Positions 46,018 to 55,979 of a stretch of 64,000 nucleotides of DNA are shown one piece after another. The position numbers were made by a program, and so were the translations under genes. This stretch comes from Lates calcarifer. Taxonomy: Eukaryota > Chordata > Actinopteri > Centropomidae. Location of the stretch: NCBI RefSeq assembly GCF_001640805.2, contig NC_066852.1:8788194-8852193 (forward strand), in the 5' to 3' direction. Every line of letters begins with the position of its first letter. Within the stretch, counting starts at the first letter, position 1. Below the pieces are notes generated by a model. That model was not told where the DNA came from. It saw nothing but the letters and a program-made list of their open reading frames with translations, and did no database searches.

Positions 46018-49000
46018 CTAGAGAAAACACAGCAGTGGTTACTGGCTTTCAAAAACAGGAGGCTAAAGGTTGAGTACAGCCCGGTCACAATAGATCCAAA
46101 TACAACAGAGCAGTGTGAACACAAATTTATTCAGTTTCCCATGTACCTCTCGTGAGTTTTACATACCTCTACCTTTATTTCATTTACTCAAAATGTAAAC
46201 TTAGCAGACAAGTCCTGCCACTATTTTGTGACTTAAATGTTACTGATAAAGAAGTTTTACAGTCCTTGAAAAATATTTTGTGACCAAAAAAAAAAAAAAA
46301 AAGATCTGATGATCCATTTTCTATGTCTGACATAAATTGTTTTCTCTGTTTTTAACTTCAAACAGGTGAAAAAAGTTTTGCTGGGATAGTATTTCTAAAG
46401 TTCCTTAAATTTTTCTTGTCATTTGTGAAAACAGGTGAAAAAAAAAAGTTTGTTATTGTAATACTCATTTCAGCCACAGAGAGCTGAAGTGCACCACTAT
46501 TCTGGTCCAACCCTGATCAAATACCTACAAAAATCCTGACAGAAATTTTTTTTTTTTTTTTTTGTCTCCTCCCAAAACTTTTTTCACCTGTTTTCACAGA
46601 AGAAAAAAATGAAGAAACTTTAAAAAGATTGTCTTGACAAAACGTTTTTCCTCCACCTGTTCTTAAGTCATAAACTCGAGAGAAAAAATCAGATCAGTGA
46701 ACCGCTGTTGGTGTGGACTGATGGACTCATTGCATTATTTTTGTACAGTGCATCAGGATGCACACTGGGCTAACAGCTTACTTCTGGGTCTGCGTGACTG
46801 AATCAAATCATGTTGTTTGTCAGGGAGCCACAAAAACGCCTTCCTCTGGATCATAGCCAACAGGGGTCACAAGATGATTTTGTGACCCTTATGCCTAAGA
46901 GAGATGATTCATGGGATATGGAAAACTTTTTTTTTCTAGTTTATGTTTGCATTTCCCCAGTTCTCTTCTAGCTTAGTTACTAGTGATTTTCACTATGCAG
47001 GAGAACCCCTATTTTAGTTAGCACTGTGCATCATGTTACATTCAAGTGTTTTTTTTTTCTGACTTCTTTTTTTTGTTTTTCAAAGAGAACAACGACTAGA
47101 ATTAGTCCTTTGTGGCTTTTGCCTCCACCATCCAGTAAAGTTGATGGTCACAGTCTCCCCATCTGTGTGTGAAGTTGACCCTTTTGGATATAAAATGCCA
47201 TCACTTTATCATTTTATCCTGTTACACATTTGTGTGAAATTTTGTGACCTTTGAGCACCAAAATCTTATCAGTTTATCCTTGAGTCCAAGTAAATGTTTG
47301 TATCAAATTTGAAGAAATTCCCACAAGGCATTACTGAGATATCACATTGAAGAGAATGGGACATAACATAAACATAATGGCCATGGCTGCTGCCGGTGTG
47401 GAGGCATAAAAAACATCAGCTTCATAGTCTTGACAGTCAGCTTGACTTAAAAATTTCAATTATCCAAAACAAAAATACCACAAACTTTGTTGAACTGTAT
47501 GTGTATCTAAGAAGAGCTGTTTAACTCGTCTCCTTTTACCTTTTCCTTTTACAAACTAATTTCTTGTCACTGTAACTCCAGTGAATAAAACACAGAATTA
47601 CACCCTCAATTCAGTTTAAGTGCACAGCTGGTAAACAAGACAAAAAAAGATTAACATAAATAGCTAAAGGCAGTTACACCTCAAATTACTTTCCAAGTAC
47701 TTTCCAATGTAATTATGGTCTGACTGCAACACTGTCAGACAAGCCTGTTTTAATGTCACCACGAACACATTATCAGCTACAAAATGAAAGCACAAAGTCT
47801 GATGCAATCTCTGACAGCATCACACATCCTGCCTCACTTAAATTCATATAATGCTAAAATTACACACACCTCACTTGAAAATTGAGGAAGGTTAATATAT
47901 CAGTGTACATAAACAGATACGTGAGTTTCACAGGCTGTACCCACAGGACATGAGGACTTGAAAGTGAAAGAGGCCAGTGAAACCCATAGAGACTGCAAGT
48001 TATTCTGGTCTTAACTTTTGTTCCTTTCTTGGCTTCACACTGTTATATTTTACGCTGATTTAGTGTGTTCCTGTAGAGCCATCTGACTGAAATATGATAT
48101 GAAGTTCTCCACAGCAGGTGCACGGCTGCTGTGGATCGAGATGCAGGGCTGAGTCACGCCAGTGTCGCCCTGACTGTCCCCATCATATGAACAGAGCTCG
48201 AAGCAAAAAATGAGCTGTTTCCTCAAAGCGATTAAGGCAAGCGAACCACATGGCAGTGACTCATACACATGCTGACATGCATGACACACACATACACACA
48301 GCAGTCTGAGCTGGGGGTGCCACTAATAATCTGTCTGATCTCTACTACACATTGCTCGATCACGCTATATCAGAACTTAAAATCTGACTTTGCCTGTAAG
48401 CAGTATTACATAATTAATAAAAACATTTTCATCTATTTGACAAATTATTTATTTTGTGACTGATTAATAATTTCTAATGTACACCTCTGCATCACTGCCC
48501 AGTGTTTCACTGATTAATATTAGTGTTTCTTGTTCATGTCTTTCACATCCTTTAACAGAAGGCAGAACTATTACACATACTGTGAGCAGACACAGACACA
48601 AGCTCAGACTATCAGTGGGCCACAAATAGCCAGTGAGTAAAATAAATTGAGGAACTGGTTGTGTTACTTCAGGAAGAAATGTTATACATACATAACCAAC
48701 ATTGTATGTACACAGTTTGCACTGTTTAATTACATTACAGCAGATGTTTAGTGGTTCTGGGTACGCTGTTCTTGTTCAATACTGCACCGATCTCAAAGTT
48801 TTTTGCCCCTATCAATCCTTTACACCCGAAAACAAAAATACAGCCCAGGTTCAACAATCCCAGAGTTATTCTTAAAGAAGATGTAGATAGTGCTGTGTTG
48901 AGTTATGACAGAATATGTCTCCCAGTACATCATCATTTGATGATGATCAATGTCAGGCTGTGGCTACACTGACAATACTGGTTAGTAAGATAAAATCAGT

Positions 49001-52000
49001 GTTTGCTTTTGGTCTGGTCCTGGCATTTATACTGAAAAAATAAATAAAACTAAAAATGAAAGTCAATCCAGGCTGAGAGGAAGTGGGTTCAACCTGCAGC
49101 ATATGGCTCTGACTCTGGTGACACAGGCAGGATGTCAAAGTTATCAAAGTGCTGCTTTCAGATGCAACGAATTTGCCAGTAAAATGAAAGTCATGTTACT
49201 GTAACAACACAGCTTCTTAATCATTAGCTCAGTCTCCCTCTGACAGGGCAGTCAGACTGAAAATAGCCCTGTGTTCTAATAATTATGACAGTCCCAGTCA
49301 CTTTTTCATCAGTGGCGTGCGAGCCCAGCCTCGGTCCTGCTAACCCCCTGCATGGAGGCGAGCGGGTCGCCCCGGGGGGCCATGAATAATACAGCACTCT
49401 GCCCACTCTGGAGGAGAGCAAGCTTCAGAGCTGACCATGACCTGCACACTTCCCCACATTCCAACACCCAATCCTCTCCATCCTGTCCTCCTCCCATCTG
49501 TCAGTCACAAGTACATCAGGCTCCTTTTCCCAGAGGGTCCATCTCCTGCACATCCCCTCCCACTCTCTCTCTCTCTCTCTCTGTCTTTAGAGGCAGGGAA
49601 GGGGCGAGAGTCTGAATGGATTAGCTCGGGCATGACGGCAGCACACTGGCATCTATCTTTGTTTTGCTTTCTTCTCCTGCCCCATTCTCCATACATCCCT
49701 TCTCCTCTCTCTGCCACTGTGCTTCTGCCTGGGACCACAGACCTCTGACAGGCCACAAACACACACACACACACACACACTCAATGTTCACAGGGTCCAC
49801 TTAACTATCCGGCAGTATCTGCTGCTCAGCTACAAACACAATCAAACATGTGGCCGTTCCCACTGACAGCTCTATGGGATTTTATACTTCACCCAGCCTA
49901 CCTGTGTGTATGCAAACAGAGCTATTTGGCATTTGGATTATGAAGGACGAGGGCAAGTTGAGAATAAAACTATGTATCTATGTAACACAAATTTATATTT
50001 GTATAGCTGTCACACTTTGGTGAAGTTGTGATCATATCAGACTTGAACTGGTTTGACAGAAGTGACACAAGCAAATATAGATCTCTGTGCATTTACAATA
50101 GGAGGTTGGACTCGCTAAACTAGAGTGTGACAGTGCGTCTTGCTGTGGAGCTCAACAACTTCTTCTCCACAAAATCTTTTGTTTTTCAGTATGAAATACT
50201 CAAAGCTTGAAAGCTTGATAGTGGGCTGTGGTGAGCTCGGTTTTTACTGCCAGCAATCTCTGTAGGATTAACCCGTAACCTCCACTACCTCTCAGTTCAG
50301 CAGCTGTATGTGTAAAACATCCATACTGCACTCCTGAATTACACGGTCTCAGCCCAAGTGAATAGAAGAGTTTGGAGAGCCCTGCACGACAGCGCTCGCC
50401 ACCGCCGCCATCAAAACACTGTGTGAAGGAATAACTTATAGTGTTCACTCCTCAAGCTGAGCATTTAAGCTGCTCTGCAGGTAACAGTAAATACCACCCA
50501 TACTAACCGTGTGAGACTGTAAACTCTTCACCCCCACTTTTAAAGTGAACCCACACGAAAAGCTCCACCTGGGAGCCAGTTAGCTTAGCTTAGCACAAAA
50601 ACTGGAAACAGAGGGGAACAGCTAGCCTGGCTCTGGGCAGAATGACTACATAATAAAATACATAAAAGGTTTTGGACAGATTAAAGAAACACATGAGCTA
50701 AGATAATCGTCTCCTGGGCTTAGCTTCACAGTTAGCGCACAGATATGAAGGAGGTATCAATCCTCTCATCTAACCTTCAGGAAAAAAGCAACTAAGTGTA
50801 TTTCCCAAAATACATCAATAAATCACACAACACTGACATCAGGTCCTGAAACCTTAACTCATCTCTAAACCATAATGGGGAACCTTTGCTAACCTTGTCA
50901 ACACTACATCACGCTGCACTTCATTGTCCTCAACAGCTGATCTGAGGTCATTTCAGGACTGTGCATTTATTGTAGTCAAGGATGCACCCATCACTGTATG
51001 GAACATGTACAAAATAAAACTGATTTCCATGTCATTTCTATGCAAATATAATAAAATACAGATCATGACATCCAGCCATCTGGTTCTTCAATCTTACATT
51101 ATCTTGACTTTTTGACCTTTTTAATGATCACACTAACATAGGATATATCAAGGATGACACAGTGCCACACCCACTACACCCCTACATGCGCTGAACCACA
51201 GACAAGAAGACTGTTAAAACTCTCCATTAAAATGATGATGACGCTGCAATGTGCTGAGTCAGCAGCCTGAGGCAAGACCACAGCAAGTCAGTGCCACTGG
51301 CGTGGGTGGGGACAATCCTCTGTGGTCTACACTGCACTAAAGGCTATTTGAAAGCTCCAACAGAACAGGGGGGACAAAATAGCCGGAGGGTCTTTTTTTC
51401 TGAGAAACTCGGACAGGGGAAACGAGGGGATGGAGGAGAGTGTTGAGTGGGTGTGCGGCTCAGTCTTCTCACGGGAGTTTAAAACATCTGGCTCTGGCCT
51501 TTCACTTCTTCTGAAACCATCTGTGAAAACACTTTTATCTGAGAGAGATTCGCGGCCCCAAAGGGCTGCAGACTGGCCCAACTCACACACACACACAACA
51601 AACATCACTGCATGTAATTTGAGCTGAACATACACACACTGACATTATTATCACATGAACACGTGTGTGTTGTGGTGGGAGCTGAGCTTTCAGAGGAAAC
51701 CATTACATGTCATGTTGAAAACATTTTTTTACAGTTGAGTGTCGCTGGTTTACAGGCATTAAAGTCAGTGTTCTGTGTGTGAGGTAGAATGTTGTACATT
51801 AAGTTTTGGTTTCCATCTGTAAGTCAAAAATAGAAGCACAAATGGGGATTTTACAAGCCACTTGGTTTGTGGCAGTTAGACAACTTTCATCCCAGACTAG
51901 TGTCAAACTGTCCTTTCTTGCCAGTGTTTGAGTCTAATGGAAATGACAGCACATCACAGCCAAACAGCCCCTCAGCACGAACAGCCCCCGAAGACAAGTC

Positions 52001-53284
52001 CAGTGCCCACAACATTCACAGCACTGAATGCTGCCTTTAAAAAGAAAAAAAAAAAAAACAACTGTCAACTCTGTGACACGGTGAAATGCCAAAAACACCA
52101 CCACCTGGAGACAGACAATTCCCATCTGATAATGAAGCTTGTGTTCTTCAATTCACAGAAATATCAAGCAGCACCGTGCTCTCTCTTGCCTGCTTCTGTT
52201 TCCTCAGGCGGAATGTGGACACGCTCAGCGGGCTGCACGGAGGATCTCTGTGGCCTTTGCCATCAGGATCAATGGGAGTGACACACCGGGGGCCAGGTAT
52301 TGATCCAAAGGCTTCTCCTAATGTGTCCCATCAAAGAAGCTGCACAACAGATCTTTACATCTTAATGAGCTGCAGATGTCAGATTAATTATCCAAGTTCT
52401 CAGACACAGACCTCTTGTGTTTCTGCTGCTGTAATAACAGAGTCACCACTGTATACTGAGAGTAAACCTGACATTCTGTAAAGACTGTAGATGAATGGAA
52501 TTAAGGTTACGAAACAGACACAGACAGACAAAGTGTTTGCTGAGTCTGTCTCTAACACCTGATTTAATAATGTTTGGAGAGCTATCATCTGATTATCATG
52601 CCAGGTTTAGATATTAACCCTGCTATTTTTACATGAGGCATTAATCTCAACAGGAAACTGATTCATGAGATCACAGAGCTGATACTGATCTCCCAGACTC
52701 TGAATTAGATTATTTTTCGATGGGGGACACGTGACAACATGCAGGGACTTTGAGTAATTATATTGAGCATTTTTTGTGAAAGGGATTAAAGGAAGTTTTT
52801 CTGCTTATTTAGCACAGTGTGTATTAAGGTGGGATTAAACAGTTAGACCACATTCAGTTTAAGTTGCAGTCTTGGAACCAACAGGGTCTTTTTTTTTTTT
52901 TTTTCAATTCATCCACTGTCTTCACACTGATTCATCTCACACCACAGATCGAGTAAACACTCACCTTAGAGGAATTTTGACGGCCAGATATCTGTCAATA
53001 GCAATGGCAAGAAGACTGAAGATGGAGCTCTGTGTCAGTACCAAGACAAAACAGGCCAGGAAGAGGCATCCATAGAAGTCCAGGTGTATGCCGATGCTGA
53101 TGGTTATTGCGAAGGGGATCGCGAGGCAACCGACCAGAATATCAGCCACAGCCAGAGACACCAGAAAATAGTTGGTAGCGTTCTTCAAAGTGGTGTTGAT
53201 GGCGACAGCCCAGCAAACCAGTACGTTGCCGGATATGGAGAGAACAGCAATTACTACTTCAATCACTATGTATAACGTCTTCAT
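45288..53284 (-). CDS. adora2b: Adenosine A2B receptor, two coding exons, complete
   Basis: A class A G-protein-coupled receptor of the plasma membrane. The family member A2B couples to Gs (and Gq) and responds to high extracellular adenosine, for example in hypoxia and inflammation. Exons 53284-52965 and 46017-45288 join in frame (349 residues, TAG stop). Seen: seven hydrophobic segments, D48 in helix 2, C73 with the ECL2 cysteine, DRY at 97-99, CFFESV in ECL2, [10 protein letters not shown] in helix 6, [14 protein letters not shown] in helix 7. The short C-tail and [17 protein letters not shown] favour A2B over A2A, as does linkage to zswim7. ECL2 has two NxS/T sites (NNSS, DNTT) and is longer than in human. 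Confidence 0.95.
46778..47003 (+). repeat. Duplicated block, copy 2
   Basis: The second copy of the 44321-44542 block, in the first intron of adora2b. The hairpin stem GGGTCACAA/TTGTGACCC is intact, while the loop differs by a base and several small indels have accumulated. Confidence 0.75.
47130..47412 (+). repeat. Ancient percomorph repeat
   Basis: The order of blocks matches a common fish repeat I recall: ttatccttgagtccaag, atcaaatttgaagaaattcc, cattactgagatatc, agaatgggac and ggtgtggaggcataaaa. Function unknown; no coding capacity. Confidence 0.62.
49310..49400. other. GC-rich intronic patch, possible regulatory element
   Basis: A GC-rich stretch (gcgggtcgccccggggggcc) in otherwise AT-rich intron, next to an AT-rich homeobox-like taataattatg (about 49277). 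It may be a conserved noncoding element; conservation cannot be judged here. Confidence 0.25.
49758..49780 (+). repeat. CA microsatellite
   Basis: About eleven CA units in the adora2b intron. A CT run at 49563-49582 lies nearby. Confidence 0.85.
50565..50815. repeat. Foldback arrangement of an ancient fish repeat
   Basis: 50570-50640 carries gttagcttagcttagcac and ggaacagctagcctggctct in plus orientation. 50690-50815 is the 5' part of the same family in minus orientation (its reverse complement reads tattttgggaaatacactta and ttagatgagaggattgatac). The two parts face each other. Confidence 0.58.
52965..53284 (-). CDS. adora2b: adora2b first coding exon
   Basis: Encodes [20 protein letters not shown] through [11 protein letters not shown], helices 1-3. 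It ends at CTAAG|gtgagt, splitting the Arg codon after the DRY region, the intron position shared by vertebrate adenosine receptors. Confidence 0.96.
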
Positions 53285-53359
53285 CTCAGCAAAGTGTGTT
53301 TTGAAGGACTAAAACCTGCAGGTTGTTCACGGAGAAGACGATCACCCACAACACTGTTT

Positions 53360-53596
53360 CTAGTCCCAGAGGAGTAAAGAAGTCTGTCTGCTATAATCCA
53401 GGAATATTCCACAAGTGTGAGCTGCACAGCCAGCCATCTGCGGGAAAGAAAATCATTTACATTACGTTCATGTTGAGAAAAAGCAGCAATTTACTGATCC
53501 TGCATCACAAAGTTTGCACAAAGCTGCTCAACTGTGCCTATTAAACAGATAGAAAATCACTCAACATTGTTTTCTCACCTCAATGAATCTGTACAT
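53360..53596 (-). other. Spliced upstream ORF of adora2b
   Basis: If the predicted intron is removed, an ATG at 53596-53594 reads six codons (MYRFIE), crosses the junction in frame and continues MAGCAAHTCGIFLDY... to TAG at 53362-53360, 31 codons in all. It ends 75 bases before the receptor ATG, and no other ATG lies between. Confidence 0.45.
53438..53578 (-). other. adora2b: adora2b 5'UTR intron (predicted)
   Basis: On the minus strand ATTGAG|gtgaga and ttctttcccgcag|ATGG form a good donor/acceptor pair 141 bases apart just upstream of the start codon. This predicts a noncoding first exon ending at 53579 and a 5'UTR part (53437-53285) in the first coding exon. Confidence 0.55.
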
Positions 53597-53960
53597 CGTC
53601 TCCGGATGTTCTCACACCAACAGCGACCGATCTGAGGAGCGTTTAAGCCGCATCTATAGATGTGTAGCGCGGACACTGTGTAACACAACTTTAACCGCGA
53701 CAGCAGTTTTGAGGTGGAGAGAAAAAGGGGGGAAAAAACTCAATTTCACAGAGAAGCCACGCCCCAAACACACACATGTGTACACACACACTCGCAACAC
53801 CCACATGCAGTGACAAGTGGCTGGTAAGGGTGGAATCCCAATCGAGTCACTGGTCCTCCGTGCGTAATTACGCGCCAATTAAACAGCACCCAACGACGCC
53901 ACCACGTGTTTTCCGTTTACTGTAATCGCCGGCTTTTATGTTGTAGGTTTCAGCACCCGC
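53597..53960 (-). promoter_or_regulatory. adora2b: Candidate adora2b promoter
   Basis: CpG-richer than its surroundings. It contains a weak TATA-like tctataga (53653-53660), a GC/KLF box CCACGCCCC (53757-53765), a perfect palindrome GCGTAATTACGC (53862-53873), a CCAAT box (53875-53879) and a CACGTG (53903-53908) containing the hypoxia-element core RCGTG. ADORA2B is a known HIF target in mammals. The start site is inferred. Confidence 0.45.
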
Positions 53961-54563
53961 GCCCGCACTCACTCACACTCACAGGCGACTGCATCTGGTT
54001 TCAATCTGGGGTTTTTGCCCCCCCCCACACACACACACCGGAGACTCATAACACAAAGTCAGAGCAGAAAGTTGTGTCTGTGCAAATCCGTGTTAAAGAA
54101 AGGGACATCGTGTTTGTGAAATGATTTGTTATTACTGAAGGATTGTCCTGTGATGATAACTCTACAGTCTGTTTATCAAACAGACCCTGTAATGTTGTCA
54201 AGCCTTTGATCTATTTTTTTTTATTAATTCTCTGAGGAGCCATTCCATTGGATATTTCAGTCATCTCTAAGTCCTGCTTCATGGGTACCTGCACAAAAGG
54301 TGCGCTGTGAAAAGCAGGCGGTCGTTTTCCAGTCAGTGTTCCCACGTACCCGCATGTTTTATGGCCCTGGCACAGAGCTTTAATGGGCACAGTGGAAAAG
54401 TAGTTTAACCTCAGCCTGAGCAACACAGCAAAACACACTGAGAAACTGGTACGTTCACACAGATTGACTCAACAGAGCGGAATGCTTCAACTCAACTACT
54501 GTCTATTGTACACAAGGAACAATAATAAAGAAGTGACTGATTGAAAATAAAACTTGACAATCC

Positions 54564-54569
54564 TTTATT
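54564..54569 (-). promoter_or_regulatory. specc1: Candidate specc1 polyadenylation hexamer
   Basis: TTTATT on plus reads AATAAA on the specc1 strand, about 1.3 kb after its stop. Confidence 0.45.
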
Positions 54570-55858
54570 GAGCAATATTCATCCAATAGGCCTCCAAATC
54601 TGAGATCAGTAAATAGAAAACTGTCTATCTGTCCACAGTTTCTCTTTTCAGGATGCATGTCTCGTAAATAAATAAATAACACTTTTATCTTCCAAAACAT
54701 AAGGGCATCTGCAAATGGAGGCTTGTCTAAACCATACCACAGGGAACATGTTGTGCCTCCACTCTTACATGTAAAAGTAATCCTCTCCTTCATTATTTAA
54801 CATGGCATGCGAAATATAGATATATATTTTTGCAAAGCAGCTGCAGTACCATAGTTGTTGTGAGAGTCTTGATGGAAAACGACGGGAGGAACGACACAGG
54901 AGGGCACGGTACCATGGTCTGATTGAGTCAATCCTTACTGCTGTAAACAACACAAACATAGAGATCAGTCTGTTGTCATAAAAATATTCTACAAAACTAT
55001 TCTGCAACTCTCGTAGTGTTAAATTATTTTAGTGTGGCATCACAGATGGCAGCTAAGGTTTGTCTGATCTCTGTTTTTAAAGGACAAACACAATTAAAGT
55101 GGAAAATAGAAAGGCTTCAGTTCAACTCAAACCTGTTCAAAATACTCTCTGCTCTGCAAAGTACAACTCCAGCTAGTTTACAATAAGCACTCAGCATCCA
55201 CTCACTACAGCAAACAGGACCCATATTTACCCAAAGTTGGGTTCAGTGAGAGGGGACATCGCACTGAGACAGATCACTACACTCAAACCATGCATAGATA
55301 GTCTTGTATAAGTTGTGATTTGGCAGAAGATTTGGCACAGAGGTCAGACCATTTCCACAGAGCGTCTGATTCACAAATAAGAAGTGTTGGCAGCACAGGG
55401 TGACACAAAGACTGAGTTTTACTGGAAAATAAGGTGTGAAAAATGTCGATTTTTTTCCACTGACAGCCAGTTTGTGACCCAAAAAAAATCTAAATCAATA
55501 TCAGTTGTACTGTCAACTGCTACAAAGTCTGAACAGTATTTTGTACCATAATCTGTTTGTCTGTGAATCAGATGCTTCACTGATACTTTAAACCTTATAT
55601 AAAGAACAGGGGGATGTGTTTCCTGGCTGCACTGTTGTTGAATTTGGGTTTTCAGCACTGACCATCAGGAGTTACGACAGAAAACAGCGAGTTCATGTAA
55701 CAGCTAAGTTTCTCAGCAGCAGAACAGTCCTCTGTCATGTCTCTGGTTGAACAGGAGAAGGATTAAAGTGGCAGGGCTGGGTCTGTCTGGAAGGTGAGGG
55801 TAGTGCTGACAGACAGGGCAGAAAAGTGCCGCAGTGCCTCCGGTCTTCATCAGTCCTC

Positions 55859-55884
55859 AGCTCCTCCTCCTCCTCCTCCTCCTC
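55859..55884 (+). repeat. CTC trinucleotide repeat
   Basis: About eight CTC units. On the specc1 strand it is a GAG run that begins 5 bases after the stop codon. Confidence 0.85.
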
Positions 55885-55889
55885 ACCGG

Positions 55890-55979
55890 TCAGGTCTCAA
55901 AGTACTTGTAGATCTGAGAGACGTACTGCATGACGCTCTGCCAGTCCGGTCTGTCGGTCTTCATCAGCTCCTCTATGTC
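55890..55979 (-). CDS. specc1: specc1 last coding exon
   Basis: Encodes [20 protein letters not shown] and SQIYKYFET, then TGA at 55892-55890. Acceptor aaacag. The terminal KYFET is the cytospin C-terminus. Confidence 0.94.
   Translation of the reverse strand, partial: DIEELMKTDRPDWQSVMQYVSQIYKYFET

Larger units (their letters stand above)
46018..52964 (-). other. adora2b: adora2b intron 1 (6.9 kb)
   Basis: Contains copy 2 of the duplicated block, an ancient repeat (47130-47412), a foldback repeat (50565-50815), a poly-A run (about 46285-46303) and a poly-T run (about 46545-46563), a CT/CA microsatellite region (49563-49780) and a GC-rich patch at 49310-49400. No exon found on either strand. 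Confidence 0.75.
53961..55889. other. adora2b-specc1 interval including specc1 3'UTR
   Basis: The right part is the 3'UTR of specc1, read on the minus strand, probably ending near 54545. The left part is upstream of adora2b. A CTC repeat at 55859-55884 lies directly after the specc1 stop codon in its transcript. No other gene seen. Confidence 0.6.

Noticed and set aside
46018..46124. Extension of the adora2b exon 2 reading frame upstream with its own ATG
   Set aside because: The open frame continues past a clear splice acceptor, but the added residues do not match the receptor family and helices 1-3 come from the other exon.
45288..53284. Identification as adora2a
   Set aside because: The short C-tail, the YGCLFLACF segment and neighbouring genes fit adora2b.
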